NCBI RefSeq assembly: GCF_000211815.1
Contig: NZ_GL890945.1
Coordinates: 26,256-90,255, forward strand
Source of the DNA: Moorena producens 3L
GTDB lineage: Bacteria; Cyanobacteriota; Cyanobacteriia; Cyanobacteriales; Coleofasciculaceae
Length of the DNA: 64,000 bases
Direction of reading: 5' to 3'
Each line of letters opens with the position of its first letter. The first letter of the stretch is position 1. This document shows, one piece after another, positions 52,378-61,084 of the stretch. Position numbers and translations under genes: made by a program. The notes beneath the pieces are model-generated. The model saw only the letters and a program-made list of their open reading frames with translations. It was not told where the DNA came from and ran no database searches.

Positions 52378-54126
52378 CTAGGGTTTTTCCTGATTATCTC
52401 CCTTCTTAGTTTCAGCAGGTTTACTGGGTTGAGAGCGTTTTTTCAACTGAACAAAAAGTTGAAAGCGGGTGCGATTGGGGTCGATTTTGGCAACCGTTAA
52501 GCCGATGGTATTAATTGCCTTTGCTAAGATTTCTTGCTGGGTTGGTAGTTGGGCGAGATTGAGATTACTGCTATTGAGGGTACGCTCAACATCAAGGAAA
52601 AATTGACCAGTGTTGGGATTAGGTTTGGTTGGTACGGTGTTTTGAAACAGAGGTGCTTGAATTAGTGTCTTTTGGGGTTGAGGGAGCAGTTCACTAGCAA
52701 TGGGGGCTCCTAGGGTGAAGAAGACTACATTCCCTTCTAACCAGCCGTGGGTAGCATTCACCCCTCCTAGAGTAGCTGTCCAGCTCACCATTGGTTGACC
52801 GTTCACCTGAGTTTCTACTACCGGTAACTGATAACTATTGGTGATTAAGTCATCCAATTGCTGTAGGGTTGCTTGAGCACTAGAGCGATCGCTTACTTTT
52901 ACCATCAATGCTAGCCCAGCTCCTAAGGGCGCAGAGTAAGGGTTATCCTGAAGCGCCAGTTTTTCGGGAGACATTGGTATTAAGGCTAGGGCAAACTCCC
53001 CTTCCATCCAAGAGAGTAAATCCTTTTCCCAATCCAAGCCTAAGGTAGTTTTCAATCCACCTTGGAAATTGTCTGGGGAAATGGGGATGAGAGAATTTAA
53101 TGCTCCTTGTTCGGTATAGTATTGCCAAAATTGTCTGATGTTACCCCCAGATATAATCGCTAGGGTACTCGCTGGCATCCGTCTAGGCAAAAAAGAACCG
53201 CTAGTGTCGTTACTGGCCTTAACAGTGCTTCTGGGTTTGACCCAGGAAATCCCTTCAAAACTTATCCCCTCTGGTGTTAGGGTTACTGTTGTGACTATGT
53301 CTTGCTTTAAGGGTTTAGCTGCTGTTTTTTGAGCCTGCTCCTGGGAATCAGGGGCTACTGCGGCTAAAAAAGCTGGTAGATTAATATACAACTGACCAAA
53401 GGACTGATCAGCTTTAATCTGAGCGATCGCATCTTGGTACCCAGCTTTACTAGCTAAGGAAATAGCTCCTTTGTAGGTGTCAATCACCTGATCAATAATT
53501 TTGGGGTTTTCACTCACTACTAGAAAACGCCCCAGCACTGTTACTGAGTACTTTTGTGAGTACTTTTGGGAGTTACTCTTGTTTGTTTCGTAAACCTGAA
53601 TACCTCTGTAGGTTCTCTCAACCCACTGTTTCCCTGATTGAGACTTGGCTTTTTTGAACAGCTCCATTGCTTGGGTTAGTTTGTCAATGGGTAGTACAAT
53701 CAAACTGGGAAAAACTGATTGATCGTTTGATAAGACTGCTGGTGATAAGTCTCTAGGGCTAAAGTATGCTAAGGTAACTTCTTCACCCAACCAAGGTTTG
53801 ATATCTTGCTGATAGTTGTAGCCGTTAGCGTTTAGTAAATTTTCCTGCAACTGACCAAGCTGTTTTTCCAAAACTTGTCGAGATTCAGTTGTGCCATAGT
53901 TTAGCAACTGTTGCCATTGTTTGGAGTCTGTAGAAATTGATGCAGTAAAAAAGGCATTTTGGGGAACTAACTGGGTACTTACCTGAATATTTGGTTTGAA
54001 AATCTGCCGCCGAACTAGCAACCAGTAAGCGGTTACTCCACCGCCTACTACCAAGACGGCTGCTGCAAAAATTAGCAGTAGAAAAGATTTCTTTTTTTTG
54101 GTCATGGATTTGATTGCTAGGGACAT
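52378..54126 (-). CDS. DUF3352-type membrane-anchored protein
   Basis: 582 residues. One N-terminal membrane helix (SFLLLIFAAAVLVVGGGVTAYWLLV) and a large outside domain. The order of motifs (LVPQNAFFTASISTDSKQW, DIKPWLGEEVTLAYF, VLPIDKLTQAMELFKKAKS, RTYRGIQVYE, VLGRFLVVSENPKIIDQVID, ALALIPMSP) matches the DUF3352 family that is widespread in cyanobacteria. Function is not known. The C-terminus is charged (KKRSQPSKPAETKKGDNQEK). Single gene. Confidence 0.85.
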   Translation of the reverse strand: MSLAIKSMTKKKKSFLLLIFAAAVLVVGGGVTAYWLLVRRQIFKPNIQVSTQLVPQNAFFTASISTDSKQWQQLLNYGTTESRQVLEKQLGQLQENLLNANGYNYQQDIKPWLGEEVTLAYFSPRDLSPAVLSNDQSVFPSLIVLPIDKLTQAMELFKKAKSQSGKQWVERTYRGIQVYETNKSNSQKYSQKYSVTVLGRFLVVSENPKIIDQVIDTYKGAISLASKAGYQDAIAQIKADQSFGQLYINLPAFLAAVAPDSQEQAQKTAAKPLKQDIVTTVTLTPEGISFEGISWVKPRSTVKASNDTSGSFLPRRMPASTLAIISGGNIRQFWQYYTEQGALNSLIPISPDNFQGGLKTTLGLDWEKDLLSWMEGEFALALIPMSPEKLALQDNPYSAPLGAGLALMVKVSDRSSAQATLQQLDDLITNSYQLPVVETQVNGQPMVSWTATLGGVNATHGWLEGNVVFFTLGAPIASELLPQPQKTLIQAPLFQNTVPTKPNPNTGQFFLDVERTLNSSNLNLAQLPTQQEILAKAINTIGLTVAKIDPNRTRFQLFVQLKKRSQPSKPAETKKGDNQEKP

Positions 54127-54294
54127 AAAGATAAAAGGTTATATCTCTGTGTGACCGTTGAATGTGATTACAATTGGTTGTTCGTAAATTACCAATTACT
54201 AATTACCAATTACTAATTACTAATTATCAATTACAAATTACCAATTAACAGGTATGGTATCAACCAGATTAGAAGTGATTAACTGGACTTGATC

Positions 54295-55428
54295 TTAGCT
54301 GTAAATCGTATCTCGTTGCTGATAGGGACGGCCAATGGATTGAATGGCTGCTTGTAATGTTTCTACTTCCATACAGGTACCCCCCATAGCTCCGGCCATG
54401 GTGGTGATATGCTCCTCCATTAATGTGCCACCAATATCATTACAACCCCATTTAAGGGCATCTGTCGCCCCAGCAAGACCGAGTTTTACCCAACTGGGTT
54501 GGTGATTTTTAATCCAGTTCCCTAGGAAAATCCGAGCTACAGCTGTGAGTAACAGAGCATCTTTCAATACCGGTTGATCCCGTCCAACCCGATGGCGTAA
54601 TGGTTTGGGGGCTTCCTGTCCGACAAAGGGCAGTAAGATAAATTCAGTGATTAAGCCAGGGTATCCCTGGTTACAGGCTTTTTGTTGAAGCGATCGCAAT
54701 TTTTCCAAGTGTGCCACTTGTTGTTGGGGTGTCTCAATATGACCCGAGAGCATAGTACTGGTTGTGGGCATTCCCAATTGATGAGCTGTTGACACAATCT
54801 CTAGCCAAGTGGCGGTATTGGTCTTTTCTGGACAGAGAATACGTCGGACATCATCATCTAAAATCTCTGCTGCTGTTCCTGGCATTGAACCAAGACCAGC
54901 CTCTTGTAGTTGAGCAATTACCTCGGCATAGCTAAGTCCATCTTGCTCAGCAATAAATTGCACTTCCTGGGGAGAGAAAGCATGGAGATGCAGCTGAGGA
55001 AAGTCTTGCTTAATGGTTTTTACCAACCCTAGGTAATAGGGCAAGGTTGACCCATTCATCTTTGCCTTGGGGTTGAGTCCGCCCTGCATGCAAATTTCTG
55101 TAGCATCCCGCCGCACCGCATCCGCTGCCTTTTCATGAATTTGCTGCCAATCGAGCCAATAAGCACCCTCTTCAGAGGCATCCCGCCGAAAAGCACAGAA
55201 ACTACAGTGCTGGGTACAGATATTGGTAAAGTTGATATTACGGTTGATAACATAGGTAACCGTATCCCCAACTTGTTTATAGCGCAACCGATCCGCAGTT
55301 TCTTGAATTGACGCTACGGCCTGAGGTTCAGTTTGCTTCAAAAGCACAACCCCTTGATCGGGTGATATATCAACACCCCCTAAGGCACGGTTGAGAATAG
55401 TATCAATACTAGTGGTAATCACAGGCAT
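54295..55428 (-). CDS. cofH: FO synthase subunit 2 (5-amino-6-hydroxybenzyl uracil synthase), radical SAM
   Basis: 377 residues. The radical SAM cluster motif is CTQHCSFCAF (C-x3-C-x2-C), followed by ICMQGGLNPKAKMNG, HAFSPQEVQFIAEQDG, LGSMPGTAAEILDD and GCNDIGGTLMEEHI near the end. With CofG it makes the deazaflavin FO, the chromophore of cyanobacterial photolyases and the F420 core. cofG is not in the window. Normal length; the family is well separated from MqnC/MqnE relatives by the CFR-type order, but some ambiguity remains. Confidence 0.88.
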   Translation of the reverse strand: MPVITTSIDTILNRALGGVDISPDQGVVLLKQTEPQAVASIQETADRLRYKQVGDTVTYVINRNINFTNICTQHCSFCAFRRDASEEGAYWLDWQQIHEKAADAVRRDATEICMQGGLNPKAKMNGSTLPYYLGLVKTIKQDFPQLHLHAFSPQEVQFIAEQDGLSYAEVIAQLQEAGLGSMPGTAAEILDDDVRRILCPEKTNTATWLEIVSTAHQLGMPTTSTMLSGHIETPQQQVAHLEKLRSLQQKACNQGYPGLITEFILLPFVGQEAPKPLRHRVGRDQPVLKDALLLTAVARIFLGNWIKNHQPSWVKLGLAGATDALKWGCNDIGGTLMEEHITTMAGAMGGTCMEVETLQAAIQSIGRPYQQRDTIYS

Positions 55429-55598
55429 ATTCAGTAAACCTACATTCAGTAAATCTACAATGATCGCAGTGATCGCAGTTGAACACCTCCATGGTGTAGC
55501 CGGAAGGTGAAAATAACTTAGGGGCTAAAACCCCCTGTTTCCATATATTTTGTCTGTCATCTATTTCCATTCCATTGGCAAGTGTGCTCCTTTGCTGA

Positions 55599-57455
55599 TT
55601 GAGGTTACTATTGTTGAAAATTTTCCTGAGAAGTCTCTGGTTCCACCCCCTGTTGCTATTGTTTTGGATTGCTATTGGCAGTGTTTTACGCTTCACTAAC
55701 CTAACCCTGAAGTCTCCCTGGACTGATGAATTTGCCACAATCGTGTTCAGCTTGGGCAATAGTTATCAAACCTTACCCCTAGACCAAGCCATTTCCCTCT
55801 CTACCCTGTTACAACCACTGGCATTTAATCCAGAATCGGGAGCATCAGCAGTTATTCATCATTTATTCACTGAGGATCACCACCCTCCTCTATACTTTGT
55901 CCTCGCGAACTGGTGGATGAGGCTATTCTCCTTCGGTGTACAGGCGTTTGATGGAACATCCTTACAGGATAGCGACTTAGTAATTTGGGGAATGCGATCG
56001 CTTCCCGCCCTGTTCGGTATAGTATCAATTCCCGTAATCTATGGACTGAGCTGGGTAGGGTTTCGTTCCCGGTTAGTCGCTCAACTAGCAGCAGCAATTA
56101 TGGCTGTGTCTCCCTACGGTGTCTTTCTAGCCCAGGAAGCCCGTCATTACACCTTAGCTATTTTGTGGGTAATGGCATCCCTGTGCTGCTTAGTTATTGC
56201 TGTACAACATCTTCAACGCCATACTGTTCTACCGATTTGGATATCCCTGTCTTGGGTAGTGGTTAATTGTTTAGGTATAGCAACCCACTATTTTTTTATC
56301 CTGACCCTCTGTGCTGAGGCCATGGTTTTATTAGGACTTTGGGGATTAGCCAAAATTTCTCCTTCTCGACCCTCTCCCATCCGGCGCATTGGTGCAGTTG
56401 CGGCAGGTAGTGCTATGGGAGGATTAGTTTGGTTACCAGTGTGGCTATCGAGTTACGATGCTCAGATGACTGAATGGATTATCAGTAGCAGTGAAGGGAG
56501 TTGGGCTTGGTGCAAGCCAATTTTTCAAGCTATCGCTGCTTGGATCACCATGTTATCGCTATTGCCCGTAGAGTCATCTTCCCTGATAGTGGTCATTGCT
56601 TCGGGTTTGGTGATGTTGCTGTTTCTAATCTGGTTGCTTCCGATTCTCTATCGCTATCTAAAAATACAACTAAATCACCCTCAGACTGCTTTGGTCACAA
56701 CGGTTTTAGGGAGTTTCTTGATTAGTGCGATCGCATTATTTTTTGGTATTACTTACTGCCTTGGTACCGACCTCACCCGTGGTGCTCGGTATAGTTTCGT
56801 TTACTTCCCTGCTGTGATTGTATTAGTAGCAACCGCCCTAGCCGTGAGTAAGCGTCACCCTTCAACACCAAATCCCACTGACAATAGTAGCCATGGGAAA
56901 CCGAAAACTATAGCGCTAGTTTTGTTAATGGGGTTTTTGAGTAGTATTACCGTAGTCAGCAATCTAGGCTATCAAAAATACTATCGTCCAGATTTATTGG
57001 TACCGATAATCGAACAAAAGTCATCAGTACCGATACTAATTGCTACTACTCACAACACCTTGGTACAGACTGGTGAAATGATGGGACTGGCTTGGGAATT
57101 CCAACAGAAGGCTGATCAAAAACTATCTTCAGTAAATCCCAAATTTCTATTGGCACATCAAGACCAAATTCAGTGCCAGCAGACCAATTGTCCGGCTGCT
57201 ATCACTCTTAAAAAGACTGTTGCTAATTTGTCAAGTACCCTAGATGTATGGTTGGTGAATTTTAACGCAACAGTTGAAGAGTTACCTAATTGTTCTGCTG
57301 AGAATTCTGTTAATAATTTAATATCCGTGGATGGTTACCAAGCTCAGGTTTATCACTGTCTTGATTCTAAGCATTCAGCTGTCAGCTATCAGGCGTCAGC
57401 CGTTAGCCGTCAGCCGTCAGCCGTCAGCCGTCAGCTTATTTTATTCAATAGCTGA
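55599..57455 (+). CDS. Integral membrane glycosyltransferase (GT39/83-like) with repeat-derived tail
   Basis: 618 residues. About ten to twelve membrane helices. The first loop has SPWTDEFATIVFS with an acidic pair, as in ArnT/PMT-type lipid-linked sugar transferases, followed by HHPPLYFVLANWWMRLF. The start is TTG at 55599, since no ATG occurs before the first helix. The last 25 or so residues (KHSAVSYQASAVSRQPSAVS onward) are read from GTCAGCC-type heptamers that continue past the stop, so the natural C-terminus has been replaced or extended by repeat DNA. Sugar and acceptor unknown. Confidence 0.85.
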   Translation: MRLLLLKIFLRSLWFHPLLLLFWIAIGSVLRFTNLTLKSPWTDEFATIVFSLGNSYQTLPLDQAISLSTLLQPLAFNPESGASAVIHHLFTEDHHPPLYFVLANWWMRLFSFGVQAFDGTSLQDSDLVIWGMRSLPALFGIVSIPVIYGLSWVGFRSRLVAQLAAAIMAVSPYGVFLAQEARHYTLAILWVMASLCCLVIAVQHLQRHTVLPIWISLSWVVVNCLGIATHYFFILTLCAEAMVLLGLWGLAKISPSRPSPIRRIGAVAAGSAMGGLVWLPVWLSSYDAQMTEWIISSSEGSWAWCKPIFQAIAAWITMLSLLPVESSSLIVVIASGLVMLLFLIWLLPILYRYLKIQLNHPQTALVTTVLGSFLISAIALFFGITYCLGTDLTRGARYSFVYFPAVIVLVATALAVSKRHPSTPNPTDNSSHGKPKTIALVLLMGFLSSITVVSNLGYQKYYRPDLLVPIIEQKSSVPILIATTHNTLVQTGEMMGLAWEFQQKADQKLSSVNPKFLLAHQDQIQCQQTNCPAAITLKKTVANLSSTLDVWLVNFNATVEELPNCSAENSVNNLISVDGYQAQVYHCLDSKHSAVSYQASAVSRQPSAVSRQLILFNS

Positions 57456-57540
57456 TAGCTAATAGCTGATAGCTAATAGCTGATAGCTAATAGCTGATAG
57501 CTGATATCTGATAGCTGATAGCTAATAGCTGATAGCTTAA
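57366..57540. repeat. Heptamer arrays GTCAGCC and GATAGCT/AATAGCT
   Basis: 57366-57432 has GTCAGCC-type units within the end of the glycosyltransferase gene; 57447-57535 has GATAGCT/AATAGCT units after the stop. Related to the arrays at 31.4, 52.1 and 63.2 kb. Confidence 0.85.
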
Positions 57541-57592
57541 GCAAAATATGCGATAGTATCTTTTGTAACAAACTCTAATTAAACCCACCCCC

Positions 57593-58801
57593 ATGAGTAT
57601 CGCCCCCCTAACCTGGCAAGAACTAGAAGCTCTGACGGATTTTCAAATAGATACTGTTAATGGAGCTACTAACGCTCAATCCTGTTTGCGCCTATTTGGT
57701 TTTACTGAATCTGATATTCGGGTTACCCTATACCGCGATAACCACGCTTGGTGCCCTTACTGCCAGAAAACTTGGCTATGGTTGGAAGAAAAACAGATTC
57801 CTTATCGTATCAAAAAAGTTACCATGTTTTGTTATGGTAAGAAAGAAAGTTGGTACAAGCAGAAAGTGCCATCGGGGATGCTACCAGCTCTAGATCTAGA
57901 TGGTAACTTGATTACCGAAAGTGATGACATTTTAATCGGATTAGAACGGGTTTTTAAACCCTTAGAACAAAGCATGAAAGACCCCGCTGTCATCAACCTA
58001 CGGCAGTTGGAGAGACTTCTGTTTAGAGCTTGGTGTACTTGGTTGTGCTATCCTACACGTTCATCTAAAGAAGAACAAAATCACCAAGACCAATTTGTTA
58101 AAGTGGTGGAGATGGTGGAAAATGCCCTAAGCTCCACTCCGGGTCCTTACTGTTTGGATCAGTTCGGTACTGTTGATGTGATTTTCATGCCTTATGTCGA
58201 ACGCATGAATGCCAGTCTTTATTACTACAAAGGCTATTCTTTGAGGGAAGAAAATCCTCGATTGGCAGCTTGGTTTGAGGCCATGGAAACCCGACCTACC
58301 TATCGTGGCACCCAGAGCGACTTCCACACCCATGTCCATGATTTGCCTCCCCAGATGGGGGGCTGCTGGCCAAACGATAAACCCCAGACGTTAATCAATC
58401 AGGCACGGGTGGACAATGGTCCTTGGGAAGGGCTACCGGATGTAACTTACCCAGAACCGGAAACTTCCCGTACTGAAGCTCTCCAACGAGTGCTTAAACA
58501 CCGCACCAATATCATTCGAGTTAACCCCGCCGACGAGACCTTGTTTGATCCAGCCCTGCGTTGTGCCTTGACACACATGATTACCGGGGAAACCTGTATG
58601 CCACCCTTGGGTTCAGATCCTGCTCTGCGATATTTGCGCGATAGAATTAGTGTTCCTCGGGATATGTCTATCTATGCTGCTAAGAGGCTCAGAGAGTCTC
58701 TGGAAAAAACTGCCTCTTTAGTAGGAAATGGTCAAGGTTCTGCTATTCCCATCCGTCACCGACGTGACCAAGATCCAGCGAACTTTGCCAAGGCGATCTA
58801 G
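57593..58801 (+). CDS. Glutathione S-transferase family protein
   Basis: 402 residues. An N-terminal thioredoxin-like GST domain with a CPYC active site (HAWCPYCQKTWLWLEEK, near residues 55-71), PSGMLPALDLDGNLITESDD, and a helical C-terminal domain (LFRAWCTWLCYPTR, FIEYVERMNAS-like FMPYVERMNAS, PRLAAWFEAMETRPTYRG). It is much longer than the usual 200-250 residues, with a C-terminal extension of about 140 residues (RTEALQRVLKHRTNIIRV, MYAAK-like IYAAKRLRESL). The CPYC motif suggests glutathione-dependent redox rather than conjugation. Substrate unknown. Confidence 0.88.
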   Translation: MSIAPLTWQELEALTDFQIDTVNGATNAQSCLRLFGFTESDIRVTLYRDNHAWCPYCQKTWLWLEEKQIPYRIKKVTMFCYGKKESWYKQKVPSGMLPALDLDGNLITESDDILIGLERVFKPLEQSMKDPAVINLRQLERLLFRAWCTWLCYPTRSSKEEQNHQDQFVKVVEMVENALSSTPGPYCLDQFGTVDVIFMPYVERMNASLYYYKGYSLREENPRLAAWFEAMETRPTYRGTQSDFHTHVHDLPPQMGGCWPNDKPQTLINQARVDNGPWEGLPDVTYPEPETSRTEALQRVLKHRTNIIRVNPADETLFDPALRCALTHMITGETCMPPLGSDPALRYLRDRISVPRDMSIYAAKRLRESLEKTASLVGNGQGSAIPIRHRRDQDPANFAKAI

Positions 58802-59293
58802 AGTTGCGATCGCACTAATTGGGTGTATCTTATATTTGTAAAAAAGTGATTAATCGTAGGGTGGGCAGTGCCTACCAACCCTATGGGCAGCTTCGTGAAT
58901 CTGCCTGATCCACTGCCCACCCTACATCTTACCAACTACATCTCAGTAAGGTGGGCAGTGCCTAGCCACCTGATGGGCAACTTGGTGAATCTGCCTAATC
59001 CACTGCCCACCTTACATCTACATCAACTAGAGTTGCGATCGCACTAAGTTTATCCAGCATATTAATCCTAGGGTGGGCAGTGCCTAGCCACCTGATGGCC
59101 AGCTTAGTGAATCTGCCTAATCCACTGCCCACCCTACATCTACATCAACTAGAGTTGCGATCGCACTAAGTTTATCCAGCATATTAATCCTAGGGTGGGC
59201 AGTGCCTAGCCACCTGATGACCAGCTTGGTTAATCTGCCTGATCCACTGCCCACCCTACATCAAGCTCAATACAAATACAGGGTTGTATAGCA
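58802..59293. repeat. Four about 70-bp inverted repeats of the GTAGGGTGGGCAGTG family
   Basis: Each unit opens GTAGGGTGGGCAGTGCC and closes CACTGCCCACCCTAC, a strong hairpin: 58856-58925, 58946-59015, 59068-59137 and 59191-59259. The spacers before the third and fourth units repeat too (ACTAGAGTTGCGATCGCACT). The same arms occur at 63783-64000. No gene in this 490-bp gap upstream of ppk2. Confidence 0.92.
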
Positions 59294-60277
59294 ATGAAAA
59301 ATAAATCTATGAATGGGGATCAGTCCCAACGGGCGAGCAAAAAGAAGCATCTACTAGCAGCAGATAGTAAAAAGAAAGATAAGAAAAAATTAAATAAGAA
59401 AAAATTAAATAAGAAAAAACTTAAGAAACAAAAGAAGGCCAATCTCCCAAATTCAGAACGAAAAGTGTTCTACCACATTTCTGAGGCAGAAGGCAGCTCT
59501 AAACTTCCCAGGAAAATTTATGAAAAGGAGCTTGCCCGTCTACAATTGGAACTGGTGAAAATGCAATACTGGACTAAGCATACTGGTACCCGCATTGTGA
59601 TTGTGTTTGAAGGACGTGATGCAGCTGGTAAGGGGGGCACTATTAAACGGATTACCGAACCCCTAAATCCACGTGGCTGCCGAATTGTGGCATTGGGTAC
59701 ACCGAGTGATCGGGAAAAGACCCAATGGTATTTCCAGCGCTATGTCGCTCATCTGCCCGCAGCCGGTGAAATTGTCTGTTTTGACCGCAGTTGGTACAAT
59801 CGCGCTGGGGTGGAGCATGTGATGGGTTTTTGTACCGATGCACAGTATCAGGAATTCATGCAAACCTGCCCAGAATTTGAGCGGATGTTGGTCAGATCCG
59901 GCATAATTTTGCTGAAGTATTGGTTTTCAGTTAGCGATGAAGAACAAGAGCGACGCTTCCAATCTCGCACCACCGATCCCGCTCGTCGCTGGAAGCTCAG
60001 CCCGATGGATCTAGAATCTCGCGATCGCTGGGTGGAATATTCCCAAGCAAAAGACAACATGTTGGCTCACACCAATATTCCCGAAGCCCCCTGGTTCACG
60101 GTGGAAGCTGATGACAAAAAGCGGGCTCGTCTTAATTGCATCAGTCATATTCTCAGCAAGATTCCCTACATTGATATGACACCGGAACCTCTAGAATTAC
60201 CCCCACGCAAGAAGGCTCCCAATAACTATGTGCGCCCACCTCTGTATGAGCAATTCTTTGTGCCCCAGTTGTATTGA
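59294..60277 (+). CDS. ppk2: Polyphosphate kinase 2
   Basis: 327 residues. Transfers phosphate between polyphosphate and nucleotides. Walker A-like FEGRDAAGKGGTIKRI, LNPRGCRIVALGTPSDREK, WYFQRYVAHLPAAGEIVCFDRSWYNRAGVE (Walker B and lid) and RRFQSRTTDPARRWKLSPMD. The first 60 residues are a basic, repetitive lysine/asparagine segment (KKLNKKKLNKKKLKK) encoded by short DNA repeats, not part of the enzyme core. Cytoplasmic. Confidence 0.95.
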   Translation: MKNKSMNGDQSQRASKKKHLLAADSKKKDKKKLNKKKLNKKKLKKQKKANLPNSERKVFYHISEAEGSSKLPRKIYEKELARLQLELVKMQYWTKHTGTRIVIVFEGRDAAGKGGTIKRITEPLNPRGCRIVALGTPSDREKTQWYFQRYVAHLPAAGEIVCFDRSWYNRAGVEHVMGFCTDAQYQEFMQTCPEFERMLVRSGIILLKYWFSVSDEEQERRFQSRTTDPARRWKLSPMDLESRDRWVEYSQAKDNMLAHTNIPEAPWFTVEADDKKRARLNCISHILSKIPYIDMTPEPLELPPRKKAPNNYVRPPLYEQFFVPQLY

Positions 60278-60291
60278 CATTTGGGAACGTC

Positions 60292-60750
60292 CTAAAATTC
60301 AGGACTTAGGGGTTTCTTCCTGTATTTTATTTCATTATCCTTTGCCTGAGACAATAACTGATAACTATTTCGATAAGCTCCTCTAGGGTCAAGTAAAGAC
60401 TGAATCTTTTGTGATGTTTCTTCAATAGCATGTAGAATCCTGCCAACGATATCAGTTTGCTTAGCTTTAACTAGCAACAAACACTGATTAGGGTAAAAAA
60501 CAACAATCAGCAAAGTATCTCTAGATTCCATGAATATTTTTTCGTTGTTTACCAGACTAGGTAAGCGGTTAATCGATTGGTGAAACTCGATTATTTTATC
60601 GGCTATTTTTAGAATTTCAGTTTTATTTAATTTACCTATTAACTGAGTAATTGGCAACTGTTTATAGAGGATAACTGCACCTAAAATGTCATCATTATCA
60701 GCTACTAAATCCCTAACAATGCTATCGTAATCTTGTGTGTTTTTTGACAT
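60292..60750 (-). CDS. Small protein of unknown function, roadblock-like
   Basis: 152 residues from the ATG at 60750 (MSKNTQDYD); an ATG at 60765 is also possible. Alternating helices and strands (ILGAVILYKQLPITQL, IADKIIEFHQSINRL, ESRDTLLIVVFYPNQCLLLV, TDIVGRILHAIEETSQKI) suggest a roadblock/LC7-like fold, but no firm match is visible. Convergent with ppk2, with 14 bp between stops. Confidence 0.65.
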   Translation of the reverse strand: MSKNTQDYDSIVRDLVADNDDILGAVILYKQLPITQLIGKLNKTEILKIADKIIEFHQSINRLPSLVNNEKIFMESRDTLLIVVFYPNQCLLLVKAKQTDIVGRILHAIEETSQKIQSLLDPRGAYRNSYQLLSQAKDNEIKYRKKPLSPEF

Positions 60751-60765
60751 ATTGATTATGTTCAT

Positions 60766-61084
60766 GGGATTAATTTTGATTAAACTACTCTAGCAAAGGG
60801 AACAGGGAACAGGGAACAGGGAACAGGGAACAGGGAGTAGGGAATATGGCATCAAAATTATATCAATTGCTACACGGATTGCTATATTGATAGTCTTGAT
60901 CGGTATCCAATAAAACTATGATCACACTATTCCTAAACTAATTTCATTTATGATCATAATCCTTTGGCTTAGTTTGTCTGTATCAAATTAAACTTATTTG
61001 CTGGAAAATACTGTTATTGATTACCTTCATAACCGGCTGAATCCTAGAATTTAATGGGTTTGCTTGTATCTACAGAACAGTGTG
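60766..61084. repeat. Gap with AACAGGG heptamer array
   Basis: 60798-60837 holds about six GGGAACA heptamers; the rest of the 319-bp gap is AT-rich with no gene. A shorter run of the same heptamer is at about 63718-63735. Confidence 0.8.
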
